From assembly GCA_910588595.1 (NCBI GenBank), contig CAJUQU010000244.1, positions 1 to 5,062 on the forward strand: DNA of 5,062 nucleotides, read 5' to 3'. The translations under genes and the position numbers were made by a program. Position 1 is the stretch's first letter; the number at the start of each line of letters is the position of its first letter. The stretch comes from an uncultured Lachnospiraceae bacterium (GTDB lineage: Bacteria; Bacillota_A; Clostridia; Lachnospirales; Lachnospiraceae). This document shows positions 1 to 5,062 of this stretch, piece by piece. The notes beneath the pieces are model-generated. The model was given only the letters and a program-made list of their open reading frames with translations. It was not told where the DNA came from and did not search any database.

Positions 1-697
1 GTCCGTGGTTGTAGTCACGTTATTCATCATAGTAATATGGCTAGGGATTCTCTGCCTCCTGGTCAAGATGGATGTTGGCGGGTTTGGTTCCAATGTATTG
101 ACGCCGATGTTAAAAGATATACCTATAGTCAACAAGATCTTACCTACAGAATTCGACACGGAGTCAACGGAAGAGAAATCTTATGGTGGATATAGCAGTA
201 TCAAAGAGGCAGTAGACCAGATCACAGAATTGGAAAGGAAGCTGGAACAGGCGCAGAGCACCAACACAGCGTATTCTGAACAGATCGAGCTGCTCAAGGC
301 AGAGGGGGAACGCCTGAAGACCTTTGAGAAAAATCAGGTAGCGTTCCAGGAAATCAAAGAAAAGTTCTATGAGGAAGTAGTGTATGCAGAAAATGGACCA
401 GGTCCGGAAGCGTACCGTGAGTACTATGAAGGCATGGATCCGACAACAGCAGAGGCACTGTACAAACAAGTGATCCAGGAGGAAGCAGTCAACAGCAAGA
501 TGAGGGATTATGTGGCAACCTACAGCAATATGGATGCAGCAAAGGCCGCAAGCATCCTCGGAGCCATGACGGACAATCTGGAACTGGCGGCAGATATCCT
601 ATCCAATCTTCCGGCGACGACAAGAGGCTCGATCATGGGAGAGATGGATCCGGCAGTGGCAGCAAGGATTACTAAGATAATGAATCCAGGAAACTGA
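1..697 (+). CDS. ylxF: YlxF/MotE-like flagellar operon protein, MgtE-N-like C-terminus (5' partial)
   Basis: The reading frame is open to the left edge (first full codon at 2), so the gene probably starts upstream. A GTG at 5 is possible, but it would begin inside the membrane segment and has no visible ribosome binding site. About 231 residues are visible. A hydrophobic helix (VVVVTLFIIVIWLGILCLLV) fills roughly the first 22. A Glu/Lys-rich coiled coil follows at about residues 68-120. The C-terminal ~95 residues are helical with MgtE-N-like repeats (YYEGMDPTTAEALY, then MDAAKAASILGAM, ILSNLPATTRGSIMGEMDP). This architecture, directly upstream of fliK, is that of Bacillus YlxF and resembles MotE and spirochete FlbB, which are membrane-anchored proteins acting near the motor or export apparatus. 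It is not a magnesium transporter, because it lacks the CBS and channel domains. The exact role in Firmicutes is not established. The family call is confident; the symbol is by synteny. Confidence 0.85.
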   Translation, partial: SVVVVTLFIIVIWLGILCLLVKMDVGGFGSNVLTPMLKDIPIVNKILPTEFDTESTEEKSYGGYSSIKEAVDQITELERKLEQAQSTNTAYSEQIELLKAEGERLKTFEKNQVAFQEIKEKFYEEVVYAENGPGPEAYREYYEGMDPTTAEALYKQVIQEEAVNSKMRDYVATYSNMDAAKAASILGAMTDNLELAADILSNLPATTRGSIMGEMDPAVAARITKIMNPGN

Positions 698-706
698 AGT
701 TTCCTG
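687..706 (+). other. Perfect 8-bp stem-loop over the ylxF stop codon
   Basis: CAGGAAAC (687-694) and GTTTCCTG (699-706) are exact reverse complements, with TGAA between them. The TGA stop codon of the upstream gene (695-697) therefore lies in the loop. No T-run follows (the next bases are AAACTAAAG), so this is not a standard intrinsic terminator. It could act as an RNA processing or 3'-end stability element at the junction before the long gap, or have no function. Confidence 0.5.
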
Positions 707-726
707 AAACTAAAGAGTCCAAAACC

Positions 727-754
727 TAAAGTTTTCAGATAATTTTACCGATAT
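727..754 (+). promoter_or_regulatory. Sigma-28 (FliA/SigD)-like promoter upstream of fliK
   Basis: TAAAGTTT at 727-734 is followed, after 12 bases, by ACCGATAT at 747-754. The known flagellar sigma-28 consensus is TAAA, a spacer of about 15, then GCCGATAA (GCCGATAT in Bacillus). Here the -35 TAAAGTTT is complete and the -10 matches CCGATAT exactly. The spacer from TAAA is 16, one longer than ideal, and the leading G is A. It lies in the 183-base gap before fliK, so it could start a separate transcript of fliK and downstream hook genes around position 760. A weaker sigma-A reading (TTTTCA 732-737, TATATT 754-759) overlaps it. Confidence 0.5.
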
Positions 755-770
755 ATATTATGTAACTTTA

Positions 771-805
771 AAATGAACTGAATTTTCAGACAATTTAGTT
801 CATTT
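771..805 (+). promoter_or_regulatory. Long AT-rich stem-loop in the fliK leader
   Basis: Bases 771-784 pair with 792-805 over 14 base pairs, with one G-U wobble (780 with 796) and a 7-base loop (TTCAGAC). No T-run follows, so it is not an intrinsic terminator. If transcription starts from the sigma-28-like promoter just upstream, the stem would sit about 10 bases from the 5' end of the mRNA, a position typical of 5' hairpins that protect transcripts. The ribosome binding site at 867-873 is some 60 bases downstream and is not enclosed by the stem. Confidence 0.55.
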
Positions 806-866
806 GTTGAGTTAAATAAACATGTGCATAAAAAGATATATGTACATTGAAAATTAAAGAGGAAGA

Positions 867-873
867 AAGGAGG
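867..873 (+). promoter_or_regulatory. fliK ribosome binding site, fixes the start at 881
   Basis: AAGGAGG is a full anti-16S match. It lies 7 bases before ATG 881 but only 1 base before the in-frame ATG at 875, so 881 is the better start and two residues of the longer frame are spurious. Confidence 0.85.
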
Positions 874-880
874 AATGACA

Positions 881-2431
881 ATGACGGACACAGCCCTAAA
901 AAGTGCGTTTTTTGGAGCAGATCCACTGAATCCTGCATTGAAGGCTGCAAGCGTACAGAAGACAGCACAGCCGTCGGCAGGCAGTGCGCAGGATTTTGGA
1001 GCAGTGCTTGACAAGACAGCGCAAAAAATCGAAAACTCGAAGCAGCCATCCGCAGATAGAAGTGAAAACTCCAAGCCACAGCAGCCTAAAGAAGTGGATG
1101 CCAGCACAGAGGCGGATGAGATGAAGCAGGGCGAGATCGTGGAGGATGTCGACACAGTAGTGGACGAAAAAGTATCTGATACAGTGCCTGACATGAAAGA
1201 GACTGCAGTGGAAGGACCTGAGACTGAGGAAACGGTCGATGAGATGACGATTGATGAGATCGCACATGCTTTAGAGCAGATCATCGTACAGATCAAAGAG
1301 ATCCTTGGTATCACAGATGAGGAACTTATGATTGGTATGGAGGAGCTGGATCTGCAGCCTTATGATCTGCTGAATGCCGACAATATATCACAGCTTGTAG
1401 CCACCATATCCGGTGAGGATTCAGTGATCAGCCTTGTTGCGAACGAGGAACTTTACACGGCAATGCAGGATATTACAGCGATGGTGGAGACACAGGTAGG
1501 TGAGCTGCTCGATCAAACAGGACTCACGAGTGAGGAGTTTGAGACAATACTGCAGAAACTTCAGGAGATGGAGAATCAGGATTCGGGAGAACAGATATTA
1601 TCCTTTGAAACGGAAGCAGCAGAAGCACCAGTAGAACAGCCGGCTGTAAAGGAGCAGGTTGCGGATGAACCGATCGTAAAATATGAGGATAATACCAAAT
1701 CAACCGAACAGCCTGCAAAACAGTATGATACGCTTCCGGAAAAGCCGCAGGAAAATTCAGTTGAAGTTTCCGCAAAACCTCAGACACAGGGCAGCGAAAA
1801 GGATGCGAAAGGCAGCGATGAAAAAGGTTCCGAAAATTTCAGTCAGGATCATGCATCGCAGAATTTTCAGAGTAATCTCAATGAAATGAATGACGTAACA
1901 GCGGCAGAAGGAATTGAAAAGTTTACGTCGGAGAGTACAGACAACATTATGAGACAGCTCGCCGACATGGTGAAGATCATCAAAAATGAAAATCTCACCG
2001 AGATGGAACTGCAGCTGCATCCGGCAAGCCTTGGCACAGTCAACGTGTCCCTGACGACAAAAGGCGGCGTAGTGACAGCAGAATTTACCACGCAAAACGA
2101 GACGGTGAAAGCAGCGATTGAAGCGCAGGCATCACAGCTGAGGGCAAATCTCGAAGAGCAGGGAGTCAAAGTTGAGGCGATCGAGGTGTCAGTGGAAAGC
2201 CACCAGATGGAGCGCAATCTTGACAAAAACGGACAGGAGCAGCAGAGGCAGGCACAGGAGCAGGAGAGAGGACGTATCCAGGGGATACGCAGAGGCAGGA
2301 GCAGCATCAATCTCAGGGCATTTACCGATGGGGAGGAACTAGAAGGAGAAATGCAGGGAGCGGATGATGCGACAAGGATCGCTATGGAGATCATGGCAGC
2401 AAACGGAAACACGATGGATCTGTTAGTATGA
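881..2431 (+). CDS. fliK: Flagellar hook-length control protein FliK
   Basis: Predicted product is 516 aa. FliK is secreted by the flagellar type III system, measures hook length and switches FlhB export specificity from hook to filament substrates. The C-terminal Flg_hook domain is clear at about residues 370-440, with the family signature LQLHPASLGTVNVSL, then VTAEFTTQNETVKAAI and LRANLEEQGVKVEAIEV. The N-terminus (MTDTALKSAFFG, residues 1-12) fits an export signal. Residues 65-120 are acidic. Residues ~118-235 are predicted helical (LGITDEELMIGMEELDLQPYDLL), and 240-345 is a Glu/Pro/Gln/Ser-rich flexible linker, the usual ruler-like part. The tail after 440 is Gln/Arg-rich (RGRIQGIRRGRSS), then acidic. 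Length is in the normal range for clostridial FliK. The start is set by AAGGAGG at 867-873. flgD follows after 68 bases, so they are probably cotranscribed. Identity is firm from the C-terminal domain and synteny; the N-terminal half is too divergent to classify. Confidence 0.95.
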   Translation: MTDTALKSAFFGADPLNPALKAASVQKTAQPSAGSAQDFGAVLDKTAQKIENSKQPSADRSENSKPQQPKEVDASTEADEMKQGEIVEDVDTVVDEKVSDTVPDMKETAVEGPETEETVDEMTIDEIAHALEQIIVQIKEILGITDEELMIGMEELDLQPYDLLNADNISQLVATISGEDSVISLVANEELYTAMQDITAMVETQVGELLDQTGLTSEEFETILQKLQEMENQDSGEQILSFETEAAEAPVEQPAVKEQVADEPIVKYEDNTKSTEQPAKQYDTLPEKPQENSVEVSAKPQTQGSEKDAKGSDEKGSENFSQDHASQNFQSNLNEMNDVTAAEGIEKFTSESTDNIMRQLADMVKIIKNENLTEMELQLHPASLGTVNVSLTTKGGVVTAEFTTQNETVKAAIEAQASQLRANLEEQGVKVEAIEVSVESHQMERNLDKNGQEQQRQAQEQERGRIQGIRRGRSSINLRAFTDGEELEGEMQGADDATRIAMEIMAANGNTMDLLV

Positions 2432-2463
2432 TTTAATTGTCATAAAAATTTGCAGCCTAAAAT

Positions 2464-2483
2464 GCAGTATGAAGCAGTATGAA
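2464..2483 (+). repeat. 10-bp perfect tandem duplication before flgD
   Basis: GCAGTATGAA occurs twice head to tail (2464-2473 and 2474-2483). Each copy supplies an ATG (2469 and 2479). The second is in frame with flgD but has no ribosome binding site, so it can mislead gene callers into a start seven codons too early. Confidence 0.8.
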
Positions 2484-2486
2484 AAA

Positions 2487-2495
2487 GAGAGGTGG
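2487..2495 (+). promoter_or_regulatory. flgD ribosome binding site, fixes the start at 2500
   Basis: GAGAGGTGG lies 4 bases before ATG 2500. The in-frame ATG at 2479 has no purine-rich site ahead of it, and starting there would place this motif inside the coding region. The start at 2500 gives MGSLIAPFDEKG, a normal FlgD beginning. Confidence 0.75.
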
Positions 2496-2499
2496 ACAA

Positions 2500-3648
2500 A
2501 TGGGAAGTTTAATAGCACCGTTTGACGAGAAGGGAAATCTGCAGACACAAACCACATCAGGTGATTCCCTGAAAAATAAAAGCGGTAAGAATAAAAACAC
2601 AGTGGACAGTGATATGTTCCTGACACTTCTGGTGGCGGAGATGCAGAACCAGGATCCGCTGGAGCCGACGAGCAATACCGAGTGGGTATCGCAGTACGCA
2701 ACCTTCACACAGGTTCAGCAGATGAGCGAGATGGCGGAATCCATTGATGTGCTCAGGGCGAATAATCTGATCGGCAAGGAAGTCATTATGAGGACGACCA
2801 GCGAGAGCACTGGTGATGTCAACTACATTCAGGGTATTGTAGATTTTGTGGAAGTTGAAAACGGCAAGCCGCTGCTTGTGATCGATGACAAGAAGTATTC
2901 GATCAGTGATCTGGATACGATCGTCAGCAGCCAGTATTCGGCGGCATATGAGAAGTATAGTACTTTCAAGGAAATGATCGATGCACTTCCCGATGTAGCT
3001 TTTGCAAACAGAACCTATGAGAATGTTGTGCAGGGAGCATTGGACTTCTACAACACAATGGACGATTATCAGAAGAATTTCATGAAGATCTATGGTTCAG
3101 AGCAGATGGAGAAGTTTACAGAGTGGAAACTTGAGCTTGAAAATATGGGTATCAAGTTCAAAGATACTTCTGTGGAGGAAGAAGAGGAGAAGACATCTCT
3201 TGACGATATTCTGGAAAGCTTCAATACCAAGATGAATGCTATTATTGAAAAACTGAACTTGCTGTCAGAGAACAAAACAGATACGGATCAGTCCGGAACG
3301 GTAAACAAACCGGGAACAGATGCAGATCAGTCCGGAACAACAAACAAGCCAGACACAGACACAGATCAGTCCGGAGCGGTAAACAAGCCGGAGCCAGACG
3401 CAGATCAGTCCGGAACAGCAAACAAGCCGGAAACAGATGGAGATCAGTCCGGAACAGCAAACAAGCCGGAAACAGATGGAGATCAGTCCGGAACGGTAAA
3501 CAAGCCGGAAACAGACACAGACCAGTCAGGTTCAGAAAACAATTCGGGCGAGGTCACAGGCGATAAGACTGAGGAAAACAAGCCGGATGTTGCTGACAAG
3601 ACCGAGGAGGGCACCAACGATCAGACAGAAGAGACAGAGAATGCATAG
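2500..3648 (+). CDS. flgD: Flagellar hook cap/scaffold protein FlgD with long repeat-bearing C-terminal extension
   Basis: Predicted product is 382 aa. FlgD is exported and caps the growing hook so that FlgE subunits assemble; it is later displaced by FlgK. Residues ~36-85 are the FlgD N-terminal domain (MFLTLLVAEMQNQDPLEP, then WVSQYATFTQVQQMSEM). Residues ~86-142 look like the Tudor-like domain (NNLIGKEVIM, GIVDFVEVENGKPLLVIDD). Many clostridial FlgD proteins end about here, and no FnIII-like insert is evident. Instead there is a helical module (about 148-215: FKEMIDALPDVAFANRTYEN, then YNTMDDYQKNFMKIYGSEQM), an acidic run (EEEEE at 226-230), a helix at 233-256 and six 13-residue repeats (263-340) of the type DQSGTxNKPxTDx. 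An Asp/Glu/Thr-rich end completes it. The helical module resembles repeats of Gram-positive secreted surface proteins (my inference from pattern). The extension is probably extracellular at the hook tip. The FlgD identity is firm; the function of the tail is unknown. Confidence 0.93.
   Translation: MGSLIAPFDEKGNLQTQTTSGDSLKNKSGKNKNTVDSDMFLTLLVAEMQNQDPLEPTSNTEWVSQYATFTQVQQMSEMAESIDVLRANNLIGKEVIMRTTSESTGDVNYIQGIVDFVEVENGKPLLVIDDKKYSISDLDTIVSSQYSAAYEKYSTFKEMIDALPDVAFANRTYENVVQGALDFYNTMDDYQKNFMKIYGSEQMEKFTEWKLELENMGIKFKDTSVEEEEEKTSLDDILESFNTKMNAIIEKLNLLSENKTDTDQSGTVNKPGTDADQSGTTNKPDTDTDQSGAVNKPEPDADQSGTANKPETDGDQSGTANKPETDGDQSGTVNKPETDTDQSGSENNSGEVTGDKTEENKPDVADKTEEGTNDQTEETENA
3286..3519 (+). 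repeat. Six 39-bp in-frame tandem repeats in flgD
   Basis: Units start at 3286, 3325, 3364, 3403, 3442 and 3481; a degenerate seventh begins at 3520. Each encodes 13 residues of the type DQSG-[TA]-x-NKP-x-[TP]-D-x. Units four and five (3403-3441 and 3442-3480) are identical over all 39 bases, which suggests recent duplication. The others differ mainly at the positions coding for the variable residues. Because the unit is a multiple of three, gain or loss of copies keeps the frame, so copy number is likely to differ between strains. Confidence 0.95.
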
Positions 3649-3696
3649 CAGGATCTGAAAACAAATTAAAGGCTTTATGGTGAGGGGGAATGCGCG

Positions 3697-4104
3697 ATGA
3701 ATATTAACAACAGTCAATTCCTTTCCATTGAACAGCTACAGGATCAATATCTAAAACAGCAAAAGGTCAATTCTGGAAACAAGACACCTCAGGGCATGAG
3801 CTTTGAAGAGATCCTTCATAAGCAGCGGACGCAGGGAACATCAACTACAGAGGTTGTGCGGTTCTCAAAACATGCCGCGAACAGACTGAGCGACAGGAAG
3901 ATCGAACTGACCGACGAACAACTGGAAAGGTTGAATGATGGCACGAAAAAGGCAGGGGCAAAAGGAATCAAGGATTCTCTGGTACTCGTAGATCAGCTTG
4001 CATTTATCGTGAACACAAAGAGTAATACTGTCATCACAGCAATGGATCAGACAGAGGCAAATGAAAATATTTATACAAATATTGACGGAGCCGTAATTAT
4101 CTAA
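3697..4104 (+). CDS. TIGR02530/DUF3766-family flagellar operon protein
   Basis: Predicted product is 135 aa, with no signal peptide, membrane segment or known enzyme motif. It matches the pattern of the small protein found between flgD and flgE in Firmicutes flagellar operons. An N-terminal helix with the short motif MSFEEIL (34-40) precedes a conserved block: VRFSKHAANRLSDRKIEL (54-71), a charged helix, KGIKDSLVLVDQLAFIVN (89-106), TVITAMD (111-117) and a C-terminal NIYTNIDGAVII. The start ATG at 3697 has a ribosome binding site (GAGGGGG, 3682-3688) at 8 bases. It lies 48 bases after flgD, so the two are probably cotranscribed. The position between hook cap and hook genes suggests a role in hook assembly or export, but to my knowledge no mechanism has been shown for the family. 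Family assignment is from recalled motif pattern, not a search. Confidence 0.88.
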   Translation: MNINNSQFLSIEQLQDQYLKQQKVNSGNKTPQGMSFEEILHKQRTQGTSTTEVVRFSKHAANRLSDRKIELTDEQLERLNDGTKKAGAKGIKDSLVLVDQLAFIVNTKSNTVITAMDQTEANENIYTNIDGAVII

Positions 4105-4121
4105 TACAGGATGTAAAGACA

Positions 4122-4145
4122 AAGCCGGACCTTTTAAGGAGGCTT
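4122..4145 (+). promoter_or_regulatory. Hairpin with decoy Shine-Dalgarno in the flgE leader
   Basis: AAGCC (4122-4126) pairs with GGCTT (4141-4145), and CCT (4130-4132) pairs with AGG (4137-4139) inside. The 3' arm contains a perfect AAGGAGG (4136-4142) with no start codon at a useful distance: the next ATG, at 4159, is 16 bases away and opens only a 5-codon frame. No T-run follows, so it is not a terminator. A second small stem, CCCTC (4151-4155) with GAGGG (4168-4172), follows it. Confidence 0.4.
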
Positions 4146-4207
4146 ACCAACCCTCGGAATGACGGATGAGGGGTAGAAATTGACGGCAAATATAATTTTA
4201 GGAGGTC
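4128..4207 (+). promoter_or_regulatory. Possible ribosome-binding-site sequestering helix of flgE
   Basis: GACCTTTTAA (4128-4137) can pair with TTAGGAGGTC (4198-4207) over 10 contiguous positions, two of them G-U. This would bury the whole AGGAGG (4200-4205) used by flgE. The same left arm forms the local hairpin at 4122-4145, so the two folds exclude each other, as in a translational on/off switch. This is a prediction from hand pairing; polypyrimidine tracts pair with Shine-Dalgarno sites easily by chance. Confidence 0.3.
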
Positions 4208-4215
4208 ACTTAATT

Positions 4216-5062
4216 ATGATGAGAGCACTTTATTCTGGTGTATCAGGACTCAGAACACATCAGACAAGAATGGACGTTATCGGTAACAATATTGCAAATG
4301 TAAATACCACTGCATATAAGGCAAAGCAGATGAACTTCTCTGATATGCTTTATCAGACGACACAGGCAGCGACAGGCGCAAATGCAGCAAACGGTACAGG
4401 TGGTACGAACCCCAGACAGATCGGTCTCGGTGTGAAGGGCGCAGCCATCAACACGACCATCACGCAGGAAGGTGCAAACCAGTCCACAGGCAATCCGTTT
4501 GACTTAAAGATCACAGGTGAAGCATTTTTCGTGGTAAGTGATGGAACCAATACTTTCTATACCAGAGATGGATCTTTTGATGTGGACGACGCAGGAAATC
4601 TCTGCATGGCAAGTACCGGCTACATCGTGCAGGGCTGGGGTGTTGACGAGAATGGAGATATCGTACAGGGCAGCGTAGGCGGTATCCATGTGACAGCGAT
4701 AGATACATTTGGAGCAGACGCTACAAAACAGGCTAGGATCAGTGGTATCATCGACAAGAATGACAGCGAGTTTGAGAATAGGACAAAAGGCGGCAAATCA
4801 GTCACTGTAGATCTCTATGATAAGGCTGGATATGCTTATAATATGAAGTTTGGTATACTGCCGACACAGACCACTACAAGTGGTACAAGAGATATTACAA
4901 ACAGAGAAGTAGAATATGGAGTCGGTGATTTGTATAAAGTTGATATTTCCAAACTGACGTTCACATACCAGGATGGCAATGAGACGAAGACACTTTCCAG
5001 CTCAGAAAATCCGGAATTTATGAAGGACTTGGAGGATACAATCTGGACTTATATTGCTGATC
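4216..5062 (+). CDS. flgE: Flagellar hook protein FlgE (3' partial)
   Basis: 282 residues are visible and the frame is open at the right edge. FlgE is the subunit of the hook, the flexible joint between rod and filament, exported by the flagellar type III system. The N-terminus has the classic rod/hook signature: MRALYSGVSGLRTHQTRMD followed by VIGNNIANVNTTAYKA (to residue ~36), which forms the D0 coiled coil. The FlgE/F/G-like core follows (FDLKITGEAFFVVSDG at 95-110, FYTRDGSFDVDDAGNL at 114-129, then YIVQGW). Residues from ~170 on enter the variable outer domain. Two adjacent ATGs exist; 4216 is 10 bases from AGGAGG (4200-4205) and is preferred over 4219. Its place after flgD and the TIGR02530 gene separates it from the rod genes flgF/flgG, which share the N-terminal motif. 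A cysteine at residue 130 is uncommon in axial proteins. Confidence 0.95.
   Translation, partial: MMRALYSGVSGLRTHQTRMDVIGNNIANVNTTAYKAKQMNFSDMLYQTTQAATGANAANGTGGTNPRQIGLGVKGAAINTTITQEGANQSTGNPFDLKITGEAFFVVSDGTNTFYTRDGSFDVDDAGNLCMASTGYIVQGWGVDENGDIVQGSVGGIHVTAIDTFGADATKQARISGIIDKNDSEFENRTKGGKSVTVDLYDKAGYAYNMKFGILPTQTTTSGTRDITNREVEYGVGDLYKVDISKLTFTYQDGNETKTLSSSENPEFMKDLEDTIWTYIAD

Noticed and set aside
687..706. Intrinsic terminator after the ylxF-like gene
   Set aside because: The stem is good but is followed by AAACTAAAG rather than a T-run on either strand.
745..1314. 189-codon open frame on the minus strand
   Set aside because: It is antisense to the fliK start and leader, with low-complexity Ser/Cys/Phe-rich content caused by the acidic, Gln-rich sense strand. 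No motif or ribosome binding site supports it.
1867..2412. 181-codon open frame on the minus strand
   Set aside because: It lies opposite the highly conserved FliK C-terminal domain, and its Ser/Leu/Cys-rich translation looks like a shadow.
3242..3460. Repetitive minus-strand frame with LFRTDLxLxPACL units
   Set aside because: It is only the reverse reading of the 39-bp flgD repeats.
3286..3519. CRISPR-like regular repeats
   Set aside because: The units are directly adjacent without spacers and read in frame as a protein repeat.
4114..4131. Second sigma-28 promoter (TAAAG then GCCGGACC) before flgE
   Set aside because: The spacing is about 6 bases instead of about 15, and the -10 match is poor.
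4180..4196. Sigma-A promoter from TTGACG (4180-4185) and TATAAT (4191-4196)
   Set aside because: The boxes are only 5 bases apart, and a start from TATAAT would fall within the flgE ribosome binding site. No -35 box sits at the proper distance.
4105..4215. Cyclic di-GMP (GEMM) riboswitch before flgE
   Set aside because: ACAAAGCCGG recalls part of the class I core, but the GGCAAACC/GAAA arm and the rest of the three-way junction are absent. The class II pattern is not seen either.
4603..4605. Cysteine in FlgE as a sign of spirochete-like lysinoalanine hook cross-linking
   Set aside because: Cys-130 lies in the DDAGNL core region, and I have no evidence that it corresponds to the spirochete cross-link cysteine. 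A single residue is not enough.

Overview
This window is a stretch of a flagellar (fla/che-type) biosynthesis operon from a Gram-positive, Clostridia-like bacterium. Gene order, moderate GC, strong AGGAGG-type ribosome binding sites and protein style point to a motile Lachnospiraceae member (Roseburia / Agathobacter / Eubacterium-like). The genus is an inference, not demonstrated. All real genes are on the + strand. I see no rRNA, tRNA, mobile element or CRISPR.

Layout: 1-697 is the 3' part of a ylxF/MotE-like gene (membrane anchor, coiled coil, MgtE-N-like C-terminus). 698-880 is an unusually long gap for this operon. It holds a sigma-28 (FliA/SigD)-like promoter (about 727-754) followed by a strong 14-bp RNA stem-loop (771-805) and the fliK ribosome binding site. 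881-2431 is fliK (hook-length control). 2500-3648 is flgD (hook cap scaffold), which carries a roughly 240-residue C-terminal extension: a helical module, an acidic linker and six 13-residue tandem repeats. 3697-4104 is a small TIGR02530/DUF3766-type flagellar operon protein of unknown mechanism. 4105-4215 is a structured leader. 4216-5062 is the 5' part of flgE (hook protein), cut by the window end.

The set is coherent. FlgD caps the growing hook, FlgE is the hook subunit, FliK measures the hook and switches export specificity, and the YlxF-like protein and the TIGR02530 protein are accessory parts usual at this place in Firmicutes. The order ylxF-fliK-flgD-(small protein)-flgE matches the Bacillus/Clostridia fla/che operon.

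The core of the window is conventional, and I do not see a wholly new system. The points most worth a second look are the surface-protein-like tail of FlgD with its in-frame 39-bp repeats, the internal sigma-28-like promoter with a 5' hairpin ahead of fliK, and a flgE leader whose ribosome binding site can pair with an upstream pyrimidine tract that also pairs with a decoy Shine-Dalgarno sequence.
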